Assembly: GCA_018920365.1 (NCBI GenBank)
Contig: JAHLMM010000001.1
Coordinates: forward strand, 68,449 to 132,448
DNA: 64,000 nt
DNA from: Candidatus Aenigmatarchaeota archaeon
Lineage (GTDB): Archaea; Aenigmatarchaeota; Aenigmatarchaeia; CG10238-14
Direction of reading: 5' to 3'
Shown here: positions 8,905 to 19,716 of the stretch, piece by piece
How the letters are laid out: every line of letters starts with the position of its first letter
Numbering within the stretch: the stretch's first letter is position 1
Notes under the pieces: model-generated
Told to the model about the DNA's origin: nothing
What the model saw: the letters and a program-made list of their open reading frames with translations, nothing else
Databases searched by the model: none
Translations under genes and position numbers: made by a program

Positions 8905-9987
8905 ATGCAAAAATTTCAGGAAATTATAGATAGACTTACAGATATTGAAAAAAACAGAATGAAAATAGCAGATACACTAAAAAATGTCAATAACTCATTC
9001 TCGATAGGGCCGAATGAAGAGATTTTTGATAAAAGACTGATAAATAAAATTCAACTAAAACCAATCAAAAAAAATGTTGTTGGTGTTGATGGTGGTATAG
9101 TAAAGACAAGTTTGCATGGCGTTGATTTAATACTTTTTAGAGCAATAGGAGTCAATTTCATTTATCTTGATAATGTTTTGCATCAAACTAATTATTTTCC
9201 ATCAACCTTTCCAGAACCTTCTTCTGAAGTGATAGTTAATGCCTTGTCAGAGATTGAATTAGAATATTGCCATAATTTTGTTAGACAAATAAAAGAGATT
9301 GAAACAGCAATTGAATCTATAAAAAAATTCAAACCTGAAATGGTTTTGCTAGATGGATCAATTATACCACATTATGTAACAAAACCTGAAAATGACTTTC
9401 TTAAAGAGTATTACAAAAAACTAATAGATATTTACAAAGAGCTCTTTGATTTAAGCGAGAATATTGTACTTGCTGGCGTTATTGAAGATAGTAGAGGCAA
9501 TAAATTTTGCGATATTTTGATTAGAAGAGCTTTCAGTATATTTGAAGATGAACTAAACAAAAAAAGCCTAAACATCCTTGAAAAGACGAGAGATACAAAC
9601 TTGCTATATTATATGCTTGAGAAAGGAGAGAGAACTTGTGTCTTTAATTATTCATCTACACCATCAAATCATCCAATAATAAAGGAATTCAGCAAATTTT
9701 TTGATAAATTCGTAAGTTTCTATGTGAAAACAGTTGAGTTTGATAGGCCGATAAGAGTGGATTTTTTGGCAAATGATGATCCGATAGAAACAGCAAACGA
9801 AATATCAAATTTCTTAATATCTACAAGTGGCCATGCTGACTATGGATTGCCTGCTGTACTGATAGAAGCTGATAAAAGAGCAAAACTCACTCATCAAGAT
9901 TTAGACAACTTTTATCATGATATAATAAATAAGATTGGTAATTTTTCAAGTATTTTTAAATTAAGAAGAGAAAATAGGCCTTTTTGA
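8905..9987 (+). CDS. NurA-like nuclease domain protein
   Basis: VVGVDGGIVKTSLHGVDLILFRA and VLLDGSIIPHY motifs typical of NurA. Confidence 0.7.
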   Translation: MQKFQEIIDRLTDIEKNRMKIADTLKNVNNSFSIGPNEEIFDKRLINKIQLKPIKKNVVGVDGGIVKTSLHGVDLILFRAIGVNFIYLDNVLHQTNYFPSTFPEPSSEVIVNALSEIELEYCHNFVRQIKEIETAIESIKKFKPEMVLLDGSIIPHYVTKPENDFLKEYYKKLIDIYKELFDLSENIVLAGVIEDSRGNKFCDILIRRAFSIFEDELNKKSLNILEKTRDTNLLYYMLEKGERTCVFNYSSTPSNHPIIKEFSKFFDKFVSFYVKTVEFDRPIRVDFLANDDPIETANEISNFLISTSGHADYGLPAVLIEADKRAKLTHQDLDNFYHDIINKIGNFSSIFKLRRENRPF

Positions 9988-10680
9988 TTATTTGAAAATT
10001 CCAATAGGCACATTATTTAGCTTCATATAGCTTGCATATCCTTTGATATAAACAAGTCCGTTTTTATAATTTATCTCACCGTCAAAATTGTAAATCTCTA
10101 ATCTGTCATTCTGCAATACAGCTGGTATTTTCAACCCAAGCCAACTTAAGCTGCCTGATACTTGTTTGAATTCCAGATAATCGGATTCTGCATTTGTTAT
10201 TTTGTATTGCATTGGTTTTGAGGTAAGAGAAAATGAAATATCTGTTTTGTTTATCCCAAAATTATCTATCCAAAAATCTGAAGTCTTGCCTGATATAACC
10301 AAGCTATCTGAAGTATATGTTATCTTTCCATTAGCATTTTGCGTGTAAAAATTAACTTTGTCTTTAAATGAAAGTGTTGCTGCATCCATATTTCCAGAGA
10401 TTACATTACCTTGAATGCTTATCTCGGAATCTTTTATATCAAACTCTATACCATTTAAATAAGTCGGATCAACACCTGATAGTGTTAATTCTATCTTACT
10501 ACTATCATCTTTTTTGACAGAGGTTACTTTGCCTGTAAGGTTTTTGAAAAAATTGCCTAATGTCTTGACTTTATCGTTTAACTTGCTCTTTTCAAGAAAA
10601 TCTCTGCCTCTTGGGGATGCTAAAAAAAGTGCGCCTAAGATTATAACTGCTATGATAAAAACTATGACTTTGCTATCCAT
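9988..10680 (-). CDS. hypothetical membrane-anchored beta-rich protein
   Basis: N-terminal TM then repetitive beta-type sequence. Confidence 0.6.
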   Translation of the reverse strand: MDSKVIVFIIAVIILGALFLASPRGRDFLEKSKLNDKVKTLGNFFKNLTGKVTSVKKDDSSKIELTLSGVDPTYLNGIEFDIKDSEISIQGNVISGNMDAATLSFKDKVNFYTQNANGKITYTSDSLVISGKTSDFWIDNFGINKTDISFSLTSKPMQYKITNAESDYLEFKQVSGSLSWLGLKIPAVLQNDRLEIYNFDGEINYKNGLVYIKGYASYMKLNNVPIGIFK

Positions 10681-10757
10681 ATTAATCCTTATTTAATTTA
10701 TGATAAATTAACAATATATTTATATAACTTCAATACAATTTGAAAAAAGGTGCTTGA

Positions 10758-11966
10758 ATGGTAGATATATTGAACATTCTTACAGGGCAATCAGATGGAG
10801 GAATAATAGGTCAAATAATAAGTTTTATCATATTCATCTTATTCTTATCTTTCTATACGAGAATAATGGTTCAGCAGACAATGATGAAGTTAGAACAAAG
10901 TGCAAGCGAGCTTGAAAAATTGGCTACAAAAGCTGAAAATGAAGTTACAAAAAAAATAAGCAAAAATCCTGATAAAAAAACAAGGAAAAACATAAAAAGA
11001 TTTTTAGAATTTTACGCAATTCCACCTGTTAATCTTGATCCGTATGGGATTGTGAAAAAATATGATCATATACAAAATCTTGAAAAGCAAAGATTCAACT
11101 ATTTTGTTTCTCAAGTTGCTCCTGATGCAAATTCTGAAGAAAGGGCAAATATTGTTATGGGTTTATCTGGAGCCATACAATTGTATGAAATAAAAAAGGT
11201 TGTAAGACATTTTATTGAGTTGATTAAAAAGACAAAAAGTGTTAATCTTGCATTTATTATACAAATGCAGCTTCCGTTTATAGAAAGAATTGCTAAAGCA
11301 TTGCTTAAAGGTACTGAAGCTTTGACAAATGGATGGCCAATTGGTGATGGAGTTGGTCCATATGTTGCTGCCTCTATAATAGGCAAGGACAAAGTGGAAA
11401 TCGCAGATGAAGAAACTGTTGTATGCAGAAAGAATTATAGAAAGAAAGATGTTATTATCATCAAAGCAAAAGGTCCTGGAGGAAGAACCGGCAATCCTGG
11501 CAAAGTATTAGAGCAAATAGCAAAGAAAGAAAAAATAGCAAAAATAATTACAGTAGATGCTGCTGCAAAACTTGAAGGTGAAAGAACAGGTGATACAGCA
11601 GAAGGTATTGGTGTTGCTATGGGTGGATTAGGCGTTGAAAGATATGAAATAGAAGAAGTTGCTGTAAAAAACAAAATACCGCTTGACTCTGTTATAATAA
11701 AAATGGGCCAGGAAGAGGCTATAATGCCTATGCCAAAAGATGTCATTGATGCTGTACCTGAAGCTATAGAACTTGTGAATGAAGCTATAGATAGAACTCA
11801 TGAAAAGGGAAAGATAATAATAATAGGAGTCGGCAACACTTGCGGAATTGGCAATGATGCAAAATCTTTGGAAAAATCAGATGAAATAATTAAGGAAAAT
11901 ATTAGGAAGATTGAAAGAGAAGAAAAAGAGAAGAAAAAGAAATTCAAAATACCTCTTTTTGAGTGA
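10758..11966 (+). CDS. DUF1512 family archaeal membrane protein
   Basis: 402 aa, N-terminal TM, GPGGRTGNPGK and GVGNTCGIGN motifs. Confidence 0.8.
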   Translation: MVDILNILTGQSDGGIIGQIISFIIFILFLSFYTRIMVQQTMMKLEQSASELEKLATKAENEVTKKISKNPDKKTRKNIKRFLEFYAIPPVNLDPYGIVKKYDHIQNLEKQRFNYFVSQVAPDANSEERANIVMGLSGAIQLYEIKKVVRHFIELIKKTKSVNLAFIIQMQLPFIERIAKALLKGTEALTNGWPIGDGVGPYVAASIIGKDKVEIADEETVVCRKNYRKKDVIIIKAKGPGGRTGNPGKVLEQIAKKEKIAKIITVDAAAKLEGERTGDTAEGIGVAMGGLGVERYEIEEVAVKNKIPLDSVIIKMGQEEAIMPMPKDVIDAVPEAIELVNEAIDRTHEKGKIIIIGVGNTCGIGNDAKSLEKSDEIIKENIRKIEREEKEKKKKFKIPLFE

Positions 11967-11997
11967 AAAATAAATAATTTGGTTTATTATTATAATT

Positions 11998-12681
11998 GTG
12001 TTGAAAAAAGGTATATTCATAAATTTTGAAGGAATTGATTCTTCTGGTAAAAAAACACAAGCCAACATGCTTTGTCATGCTTTAAGAAAAATGGGTTATG
12101 ATGTAGTTGAATTAAATTTTCCTGCTTATGAAAGTACTTTTGGTAAAATAGTAGGAGCATATTTAAGAGGTGAGTTTGGTAAAAATGAAAACATACCAGA
12201 AATACCGTCTTTACTTTTCGCAATAGATCGTTATCAGTTCAAACATGAAATAGCAGATGCTTTGAAAAATGGAAAGATAATAGTTTGCAACAGATATACA
12301 CAATCTGCAATGGCATTTGAAGGTAGTATGAATCAAGATAAAAAAGAAATAATAGAATGGATAAGTAAAGTTGAATCTAGATTACCTCAACCTGATCTGA
12401 TATTTTTGCTCGATATGCCTGTTGAAGCAACAATTGAATTAATTAAAAAAAGAGAAAAGAAAGAATATCTTAAGGATAAAAATAAAGATATACTTGAAGA
12501 AGATATTGAATTTCAGAAAAAGGTAAGAAAAACATATCTTGAGTTAGCAAAAGACAAAAAATGGAAGGTAATAAATTGTGCTGTTAGAAATGAAAGATGG
12601 ATAGTAAAAAGTATTCAAGATATACATGATGAAATTTTGAATGAAACAATTCGTTTTTTAAACTCAAACAACAAAGATTAA
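11998..12681 (+). CDS. tmk: thymidylate kinase
   Basis: NFEGIDSSGKKTQA P-loop, NRYTQSAMAFEG, PDLIFLLDMPVE. Confidence 0.88.
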   Translation: MLKKGIFINFEGIDSSGKKTQANMLCHALRKMGYDVVELNFPAYESTFGKIVGAYLRGEFGKNENIPEIPSLLFAIDRYQFKHEIADALKNGKIIVCNRYTQSAMAFEGSMNQDKKEIIEWISKVESRLPQPDLIFLLDMPVEATIELIKKREKKEYLKDKNKDILEEDIEFQKKVRKTYLELAKDKKWKVINCAVRNERWIVKSIQDIHDEILNETIRFLNSNNKD

Positions 12682-12685
12682 TTTA

Positions 12686-13102
12686 ATGTTTCAAACATTG
12701 ATAGGTTTATTGCTTCTATTTTTGTCAATATTTTTTGTATTCAAAATAATTGGAAATGTCGTAAAAACTGTTTTTATTGCTGTGTTGCTGTTGATATCAT
12801 ACTATTTAATTTTTGGATATATTCCATATACCGATAAAATAGATTTGAAAAGTATTTTTGGATTATCAATTCAAGATGTTGAAAGGGATAAAGAAAATAA
12901 CTTGCTTGTATATGTTAAAAATAATTGGCTTTTTGCTGCTAAAAATCTAAATGTGCTTGTTGATGAGAATAATGCATCTATACTAAACAATATAACACAA
13001 ATAAATGGAAGGGACAAGTCAATTTTGCAAGTACAATGGGATAAAGAATTTGGGCAAATAGTCATACAGTCAAACATTGGTCAAGCAAAATATAAAAAAT
13101 AG
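12686..13102 (+). CDS. hypothetical membrane protein
   Basis: ORF directly after tmk; N-terminal TM segments. Confidence 0.55.
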   Translation: MFQTLIGLLLLFLSIFFVFKIIGNVVKTVFIAVLLLISYYLIFGYIPYTDKIDLKSIFGLSIQDVERDKENNLLVYVKNNWLFAAKNLNVLVDENNASILNNITQINGRDKSILQVQWDKEFGQIVIQSNIGQAKYKK

Positions 13103-13145
13103 TTTAGAAATCATTTTTAATGAAAAAATCAAATTTATTTTTTTA

Positions 13146-13334
13146 ATGAAAATAGAATGTAAATCTAATGAAGTAAGAATATATAGAGTGCAAGGAATTT
13201 TTGGCAATTACACAAACATTTCAGCGCCATCAGAAGAAGGTAGAAGAGATTATTTGGTTGCAGAATGTGAATGTTTAGAATTAACAGATGGAAGATACAC
13301 AATTAGAAATGGTCAAATGGAAAAATTGGCATAG
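13146..13334 (+). CDS. hypothetical small protein
   Basis: MKIECKSNEVRIYRVQGIFGNYTN...; ATG at 13146 favoured over ORF-track start 13077. Confidence 0.5.
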   Translation: MKIECKSNEVRIYRVQGIFGNYTNISAPSEEGRRDYLVAECECLELTDGRYTIRNGQMEKLA

Positions 13335-13345
13335 ATTTTTTATTT

Positions 13346-14062
13346 TTATATATATTTTTCCAATCCAAACTTGAGATCTCTTTCTGTATCTATTACAACA
13401 ATCTTTCCATTTAATGATAAACCGACATTGAAGATTGGTACACCATCTATTCTCGTCATTTTCTTTCCTTTGTGTGCATGACCGCAAACAACAAGATTTG
13501 GTTTCACTTCTAAAATAACATTTTCCATTAATTGACTGCCAAGTTCTGGGTAAGCGTTGATGTTTTCTCCTTCCAAAATTTTGTAAGTCGGGGCATAATG
13601 GGTTAAAAGAATTTTAAACTCTGCTTGTGTTGAAAATAATTTTTCTCTTATAATTCTAACTCTATTTCTATATTCCTCTTCAACCCCTGGTATATTTTTG
13701 TATTGCCAATAAGTTGGTCTGTCTAAACTACCTTTGCTTCCAACTATACATACTTTGGAATTTTTAACATCTAAAACAATAGATTCATCGTCTAGAAAAG
13801 TTATTTCATTCGAATATCTTTGAATTATTTTTTCTGTTTGTTCTCTGCCAAATTCTGAATTACCAAAACATGCTACCTTAGGGCAGTTAATTCTACCAAA
13901 TAACGCATTGATAATTTTTTGATATTCTTCTACATTTCCTTGATCAACAATATCTCCTGCTAACAAAAATAAATCTATTTTATCTGTCAAATTATCTAGC
14001 GATCTTACAAACAGCTCGTAATTTCTTGGAGAATGAATATCTGATGTTGCTGCTATTATCAT
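13346..14062 (-). CDS. metallophosphoesterase
   Basis: SDIHSPRN, LAGDIVD, FGNSE, THYAP, CGHAHKG motifs. Confidence 0.88.
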   Translation of the reverse strand: MIIAATSDIHSPRNYELFVRSLDNLTDKIDLFLLAGDIVDQGNVEEYQKIINALFGRINCPKVACFGNSEFGREQTEKIIQRYSNEITFLDDESIVLDVKNSKVCIVGSKGSLDRPTYWQYKNIPGVEEEYRNRVRIIREKLFSTQAEFKILLTHYAPTYKILEGENINAYPELGSQLMENVILEVKPNLVVCGHAHKGKKMTRIDGVPIFNVGLSLNGKIVVIDTERDLKFGLEKYI

Positions 14063-14093
14063 TAATTATAATTTAAATGAAAATCTAAAAAAG

Positions 14094-14948
14094 CTATCTG
14101 CTTGTCATAAAAAGCGAAACAGCTATGCCTGTAATTAAAGCGACCATGCTTTGACTTGAAAAATAGCCTAAAGATACTAGCTCTGATAAAGATTGACCGT
14201 TCCAAAAATAACCTAAAAATACAGATAATATATATCCAAATATCAAAGCTATACCAAAGTGTATCAGACCTATACGAAAGTTTTTGTATATTTTACTTAT
14301 AAAAAATACAGAAGCTGCTATAAACATTAAGAAAAATGTTAAGCCTATCTGGAAATTTGGCGCGGTTTTTGTTGGAGAAGAAAATATGCCAAATTCTGCT
14401 ATAATCAAATATATCAAAATAGCTAGAATGCTTTTTTCCTTGAATAAAATTTCTGTTTTTATTGTTTCAAAAGTATTTCCCTGTTTTTCTGGTATTATTG
14501 TTTCTTTCAATGATTCTTTTTCCAAATCTTCCTTTGTTGGCAATATTTTTCCTTCTTTTATTTCATTCTTTTTGAAACTTTGGAATAACCAATAGAACGA
14601 CAAGCTCGTTCCGGCTATACCAAGTATGATTCCAAAAACTCCAAAAATTATGTTTTCTGCTGTTAAGCCCATAACAGAAACTCTGACAAGAAATGTTTTG
14701 AAAAAATATAGAAATGCTATGCCTGTTATAAAAAATAAAATTGTTCTTTTTATTATTGAAAGTATTGCTTCTGTCATTTTATTCATCAAAAAAACTCCGA
14801 TGAAAAAAAGTATAAAAGATAATGCTATTGCCGCAACATCACCTTGAGCTGCTCTGCTTGGTAATGAATACATGTATATTTTAAGGAAATCAACAGTAGT
14901 TGTATTTGTATAGTTTGCCGGAATGTCTGCAAATATGAAATCAAACAT
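14094..14948 (-). CDS. hypothetical polytopic membrane protein
   Basis: Multiple TM segments. Confidence 0.65.
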   Translation of the reverse strand: MFDFIFADIPANYTNTTTVDFLKIYMYSLPSRAAQGDVAAIALSFILFFIGVFLMNKMTEAILSIIKRTILFFITGIAFLYFFKTFLVRVSVMGLTAENIIFGVFGIILGIAGTSLSFYWLFQSFKKNEIKEGKILPTKEDLEKESLKETIIPEKQGNTFETIKTEILFKEKSILAILIYLIIAEFGIFSSPTKTAPNFQIGLTFFLMFIAASVFFISKIYKNFRIGLIHFGIALIFGYILSVFLGYFWNGQSLSELVSLGYFSSQSMVALITGIAVSLFMTSR

Positions 14949-14977
14949 TGTATTAAAATTGAATTAATTAAAATAAA

Positions 14978-16618
14978 TTATTTGTATTTTTGTTTTATTT
15001 CCTCTATTCTTTTATCGATTCTTTTTTCAGATTCTAGTCTCTCAAGCGAATATTGGTTCATATCAACAAATTTTGTTGCATATTCTGCAAGATCAGGATG
15101 TTTTTGTCTAACTAATCTTGCCATCTCCTGAGCTATTTTTCTATAATACTCATGACCTTGTGGTGTACTTCTAAGCTCTGTCAAATGGCAAATTTCTCTT
15201 AAGTTGAGCTTAAAATACCATCTTACTCTAAAGCCAAGAGGAACAACATATTGGGCTTGCACTGACATCTTTTCTCTGATTTTATTAAATGTAGTGATGG
15301 CTGTGCTCATGGCTTTTTTATATTTTTTGTCTAATCTACACTCAACAATTTCTTTTGGCAATTCATATCCATAATCTGTTGTTATAAGCTGTCTCTGTTG
15401 TGTAAGCATTCTATGTCTTTGCAAATCTTTGTATGCACCCAAAGGATAGAGTATATCAAATGTATAAAAAGTATTTTCAAATGCTCTGCCCATTCTGTGT
15501 TGTCTAACCTTTCTTCTCGATCCGTATTCAAACAATATTTTTTTTCTCTCATTTCTATCCATTCTTTTTACTTTTTTCCTCAATTCTGTCATGCTCATAT
15601 TTGTATGCGGATACAAAATTGCAGATATTACTTTAACTTCAGCGTCTCTATCATAATCTATAAGTTTTACATAATTTTTTTTGCTAAATCTTGTCGATTT
15701 ATAATTTTTTGCTAAATCTTGTACTGCCTGTTCTGTCTGTTTCATAAATTCTTGGTTGCCTTTGCCTAACTCATTTTTAGGTCTTTTAACAAAAGATGGT
15801 ATAACTTTGTCAAGTTCTTCTTGCATTGATTCTGCAAGTTGCCTTACTTCTGCTAAAGGAGAAATATACATTTTATTAAGCAAATATTCAAATGATCTTC
15901 CATTGCCAAATAATCCAACATTTGTCAATGTTGCAGATGGTAAAAGTTGTCTTAAAATATCACACACCTTTGCCCTTGTAGCTGATTGATATGCTCTATC
16001 AGAAACATCATCTGTTTTGGGGAATTTCTTTTCAATAAATTCTGTCAATGGAGGTATCAACTCTGAATATGTGTCAAACAAAAAATCCATCGTTTCTTCA
16101 TACAAATTATCAAAACCAGACGACATTATGTCAGGATCTCTGTAATATTTGTATTTACCATTTTCTTTTTGATCGAACCAAACATATCTAGTTGATTTTT
16201 CTAATGGTGAAATGCCTATTCTGTTGTCTTCCAATGCCTTTGCTGCCAAAAGTTGTGAAACATCTTCACACGCTATATGTACACCTGCTAGCTCTGCAAC
16301 AGAATCATCACCATATCCAACTAAAACTCTGTCATAAAACTCTTCAGCTTTTTTTGTCGCAATAAATTTTTCAAAATGTGTTTTTTCATCCATTGAAACT
16401 ATTTCATCAAAATGCATGTCAGGATTTTGTATAAATTCTTCAAGCAGCAACCTTCTCAAACTCTTTGGTGATCTGCTATATCTAGAGAACAAAGTACCTT
16501 TGACAACATCTGGCATGTTTACTAAAACAAAAACAGGTTTATCGAGATTTGTGAAAAATGGTTTTAAAATTGCTTTCTCTTTTTCAGTAAATGAATCCAT
16601 AACATCACATCTTTTCAT
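14978..16618 (-). CDS. thyX: double-domain ThyX-like FAD-dependent thymidylate synthase family protein
   Basis: 546 aa; [45 protein letters not shown], plus second-half [13 protein letters not shown]. Confidence 0.75.
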   Translation of the reverse strand: MKRCDVMDSFTEKEKAILKPFFTNLDKPVFVLVNMPDVVKGTLFSRYSRSPKSLRRLLLEEFIQNPDMHFDEIVSMDEKTHFEKFIATKKAEEFYDRVLVGYGDDSVAELAGVHIACEDVSQLLAAKALEDNRIGISPLEKSTRYVWFDQKENGKYKYYRDPDIMSSGFDNLYEETMDFLFDTYSELIPPLTEFIEKKFPKTDDVSDRAYQSATRAKVCDILRQLLPSATLTNVGLFGNGRSFEYLLNKMYISPLAEVRQLAESMQEELDKVIPSFVKRPKNELGKGNQEFMKQTEQAVQDLAKNYKSTRFSKKNYVKLIDYDRDAEVKVISAILYPHTNMSMTELRKKVKRMDRNERKKILFEYGSRRKVRQHRMGRAFENTFYTFDILYPLGAYKDLQRHRMLTQQRQLITTDYGYELPKEIVECRLDKKYKKAMSTAITTFNKIREKMSVQAQYVVPLGFRVRWYFKLNLREICHLTELRSTPQGHEYYRKIAQEMARLVRQKHPDLAEYATKFVDMNQYSLERLESEKRIDKRIEEIKQKYK

Positions 16619-17927
16619 AAAGTGGGAACTTTTTGCATAAATCTAACACTTTTTGCCTTATTTCTTTTATCTTCTTATTTGATTTTATCTCTTCCCTGAA
16701 CTTTTTAATTGCGAAATCTCTTTCTTCTTTTGATGTAGGCATTTCATAATGTTTGATTTCATTTATTACTTCAGTTATCATATCAGCTATCTCTTTCATT
16801 TGTTCCTCTTTCATTCCCCTAGTTGTCAATGCTGGCGTACCACATCTTAAACCACTTGGATAAAATGGTGAAGGATCATTTGGTATTGTGTTTTTGTTAA
16901 CAGTTATACCAGCTAAATCTAAAGCCTCTTGAGCAAATAATCCTTTTCCAGGACCAAATGGAGTTAGATCAATCAAAACCATGTGATTGTCAGTTCCTCC
17001 TGTAACAAGCTTTAATCCATTTTCTTTAAGTTGCTCTGCCAAAGCTTTGCAGTTGTTAACAATTTGTTTTGCATACTCTTTGAAAGATGGCAGAGATGCT
17101 TCATGCAAAGCGACAGCTATGCCTGCTATAGCATTGTCATGTGGTCCTCCTTGCAATCCAGGAAATACAGCTTTGTCTATTTTTGCAGGCAATTCGGGAT
17201 CTTTTTCAACTCCTTTTTTAGTGACCATTATCATAGCTCCTCTTGGTCCTCTTAAAGTCTTATGTGTTGTAGTTGTTATTATATGGACAAATGGAACAGG
17301 ACTTTTATGTACTCCTCCTACAATTAAACCTGCTATATGAGCTATATCAGCAACAAGGTAAGCATCAACTTCATCTGCTATTTCAGCAAATTTTTCAAAT
17401 GGTATTTCTCTTGTATATGCCGTTGCGCCACACCATATAAGTTTTGGTTTGTGCTTCTTTGCTAACTGCCTCAATTCATCAAAATCTATATAGCCATCTT
17501 GATTTACATGATAAGGAACTGAATTGAAAAATATTGCAGAAGCACTTGTCTTCCATCCATGTGTTAAATGACCGCCGTCTGTTAAATTCATTCCCATTAT
17601 TGTATCGCCTGGTTTGCAGACAGCCATATAAACAGCAAAATTAGCAGGGCTGCCTGAATAAGGCTGTACATTTACATGCTCTACACCAAACAATTTTTTT
17701 GCTCTATCAATTGCAAGCTGTTCAATATTATCTATAAACTCATTGCCACCATAATATCTTTTTTTCGGATAACCCTCAGAATATTTATTTGTTAATACAG
17801 AACCCAAAGCTTCTAAAACAGCGGGACTGGTAAAATTTTCTGAAGGTATCATTTCTAGAACTGTCTGCTGCCTTTTCAGCTCATTCCTAATCTGCTGATA
17901 AATCTCTTTGTCTGTTTTAGAAAGCAT
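16605..17927 (-). CDS. glyA: serine hydroxymethyltransferase
   Basis: [38 protein letters not shown]. Confidence 0.95.
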   Translation of the reverse strand: MLSKTDKEIYQQIRNELKRQQTVLEMIPSENFTSPAVLEALGSVLTNKYSEGYPKKRYYGGNEFIDNIEQLAIDRAKKLFGVEHVNVQPYSGSPANFAVYMAVCKPGDTIMGMNLTDGGHLTHGWKTSASAIFFNSVPYHVNQDGYIDFDELRQLAKKHKPKLIWCGATAYTREIPFEKFAEIADEVDAYLVADIAHIAGLIVGGVHKSPVPFVHIITTTTHKTLRGPRGAMIMVTKKGVEKDPELPAKIDKAVFPGLQGGPHDNAIAGIAVALHEASLPSFKEYAKQIVNNCKALAEQLKENGLKLVTGGTDNHMVLIDLTPFGPGKGLFAQEALDLAGITVNKNTIPNDPSPFYPSGLRCGTPALTTRGMKEEQMKEIADMITEVINEIKHYEMPTSKEERDFAIKKFREEIKSNKKIKEIRQKVLDLCKKFPLYEKM

Positions 17928-17990
17928 AAATTTTATTTAATTTGAGTTATTTAAAAAAATTTTAATACTGAATAACAACAAAGTTTTTTA

Positions 17991-18224
17991 ATGGATATAT
18001 GCGTTCATTGCGGTAAATTTGCAACAATGTATAATTCTTCTGAACAGCCAGTTTGTAAAAATTGTTTTGAGAAAAAACCAAAACATTACAGCTGTAAAAA
18101 ATGTGGGGCAATGATGGTTGTAAAAAAGGGAAAGTATGGCTCCTTTTGGGGTTGTATAGGTTATCCTTTATGTGATAACACTGTTTCTTTGAAAGAAGCC
18201 TTTTTGAAAACAATCAAAAAATAA
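17991..18224 (+). CDS. small double zinc-finger protein (topoisomerase C4 zinc-finger type)
   Basis: CVHCGK...CKNC and CKKCGAMMVVKKGKYGSFWGCIGYPLC. Confidence 0.75.
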   Translation: MDICVHCGKFATMYNSSEQPVCKNCFEKKPKHYSCKKCGAMMVVKKGKYGSFWGCIGYPLCDNTVSLKEAFLKTIKK

Positions 18225-18231
18225 TGCTTTA

Positions 18232-18303
18232 TGGACCAGGTGGGATTTGAACCCACAGCCTCTGCCTTGCGACGACAGCGATCTAGCCATTGATCTACTG
18301 GCC
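18232..18303 (-). tRNA. tRNA-Ala(CGC)
   Basis: Reverse strand GGGCCAG...CTGTC-GTCGCAA-GGCAG...CTGGTCC+A; G3:U70 identity pair present. Confidence 0.93.
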
Positions 18304-18350
18304 CATAATATAAATTATTAAAAATTTGTATTGAATTTAAATAATTGCAA

Positions 18351-18425
18351 GGGCCACTAGCTTAGCCTGGTTGGAGCGCCTGACTGATAATCAGGAGGTC
18401 GCCAGTTCAAATCTGGCGTGGCCCA
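18351..18425 (+). tRNA. tRNA-Ile(GAT)
   Basis: GGGCCAC acceptor, CCTGA-CTGATAA-TCAGG, T-arm GCCAG-TTCAAAT-CTGGC. Confidence 0.95.
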
Positions 18426-18469
18426 TCTGGTTTTAAATCGTTTTAATTTAATTATAAACAGGTGAAATT

Positions 18470-18700
18470 ATGGTGGAATATAAAACTTTAAAGTCTGAAC
18501 ATATGGGCTTTGGTAAAAACAACTTTATAGAAATCGCACGAAAAAAGGTGATAGCTGACAATGGTGAAAGTGAGTTTATATCACTATCAAGAGGGTTTAT
18601 AACCAATAATGGTGAAAAAAGATACAAGCAATCTGTAACAATACCTAGCTCTAAAGAAATGGTCGATTTTATAAAAAAGAAGCTGGATGAAATGGTTTAA
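18470..18700 (+). CDS. hypothetical protein
   Basis: 76 aa ORF preceded by aggtgaaatt SD. Confidence 0.6.
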   Translation: MVEYKTLKSEHMGFGKNNFIEIARKKVIADNGESEFISLSRGFITNNGEKRYKQSVTIPSSKEMVDFIKKKLDEMV

Positions 18701-19167
18701 ATTTCTTCCCAAACATCCTCTTCTTCATCACTATCCTTTATAACATCTTGATCATATTTTGTCATTTTTTTGATTGATTTTTCTATTATTTTCTCCTTTA
18801 TATCAAATTTTGGCTTTTTTTCTGTTTCTTCTTCAACTTCTGGTTCTTCCTCTATTTGCTCTTCTTCCTCTTCCTCCTCATCATGTTTTACACTACTTGC
18901 CAGATTAAATTGAAGTGTTTCTATTTTTGATGACAAGCTTTGAATTTGCTCAGAAAGATTTTTTACGGCTGTTTCAAGCTTTTCCAGCCTACTTTCTTCG
19001 TTTAAGGGTTTTAAAATCCCCATTTCAAGAAAAATCCCTAAAACACCTATGTTTGTTTTTTCACCTGTTTCGATGTTTTCAGCTATATGTGTCTTTTTAT
19101 TGTTGTCAAAATAAACCTTAAAGTCGTCTGTGTTTAGCTTATATTTTGTGACTATATTCAAAGCCAT
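18697..19167 (-). CDS. hypothetical coiled-coil, acidic protein
   Basis: Heptad-like region and Glu-rich tract EEEEEEQIEEEPEVEEE. Confidence 0.6.
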   Translation of the reverse strand: MALNIVTKYKLNTDDFKVYFDNNKKTHIAENIETGEKTNIGVLGIFLEMGILKPLNEESRLEKLETAVKNLSEQIQSLSSKIETLQFNLASSVKHDEEEEEEEQIEEEPEVEEETEKKPKFDIKEKIIEKSIKKMTKYDQDVIKDSDEEEDVWEEI

Positions 19168-19237
19168 AGAATTGTTATAGTATTGAATAGATTTATTTTT
19201 ACATTAAGTTGATAAGCTTTGCTACCATCTTCTTTTT

Positions 19238-19441
19238 ATGAAGGCAGAACCTTATGAAATGAGAGTTTCAAACATTATTTATAAAGGAGTTAAATATACA
19301 ATTGAAGGACGAGAAAAAATTGATGATTTTATTTCTACCATTCCACCAAGCGGTTATCTGTTTAAAATTTACAACGAAATATCATCTAATGGGACAGTGA
19401 AAGCCGAAATAGTGATCATTTTTAGAAAAGCAGTTTTATAG
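19238..19441 (+). CDS. hypothetical small protein
   Basis: 67 aa ORF, codon use consistent with coding. Confidence 0.45.
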   Translation: MKAEPYEMRVSNIIYKGVKYTIEGREKIDDFISTIPPSGYLFKIYNEISSNGTVKAEIVIIFRKAVL

Positions 19442-19476
19442 ATAATGATTTTAATCATAAAAACAAATTAATTTTT

Positions 19477-19716
19477 ATGGGAATTTTCAATCTCAAGAAA
19501 GCTGCAAAAGAACCTTTACCTGAACCGATGCCGATAATACCAGAGCAGCCGAAGAATGAGCCTCAACCTGAAACAAATCAAGATTATGCTAAACTAAAAT
19601 TTGACTTGATGCTATCAGAAATTGAAAATGTAAAAACACAGATACAAATGGTAAATGAAAGGTTGAAGATGATAGAGAAAAAGCTTGATCAAAGAACCAC
19701 TATAAGATATGTATGA
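19477..19716 (+). CDS. hypothetical small coiled-coil protein
   Basis: 79 aa ORF; Pro-rich N-terminus then coiled coil; overlaps next ORF start. Confidence 0.55.
   Translation: MGIFNLKKAAKEPLPEPMPIIPEQPKNEPQPETNQDYAKLKFDLMLSEIENVKTQIQMVNERLKMIEKKLDQRTTIRYV

Noticed and set aside
11111-11746. Two minus-strand ORFs of ~100 aa inside the DUF1512 gene
   Set aside because: Antisense shadows of a convincing CDS; Ile/Phe/Ser-rich composition typical of reverse-frame ORFs in A/T-rich DNA.
11998-12681. Unusual P-loop GIDSSGKKTQ in thymidylate kinase
   Set aside because: GxDSSGKxTQ variants occur in otherwise normal thymidylate kinases, so not treated as a novelty.
17962-18213. 83-aa minus-strand ORF
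   Set aside because: Antisense to the clear zinc-finger ORF 17991..18224.
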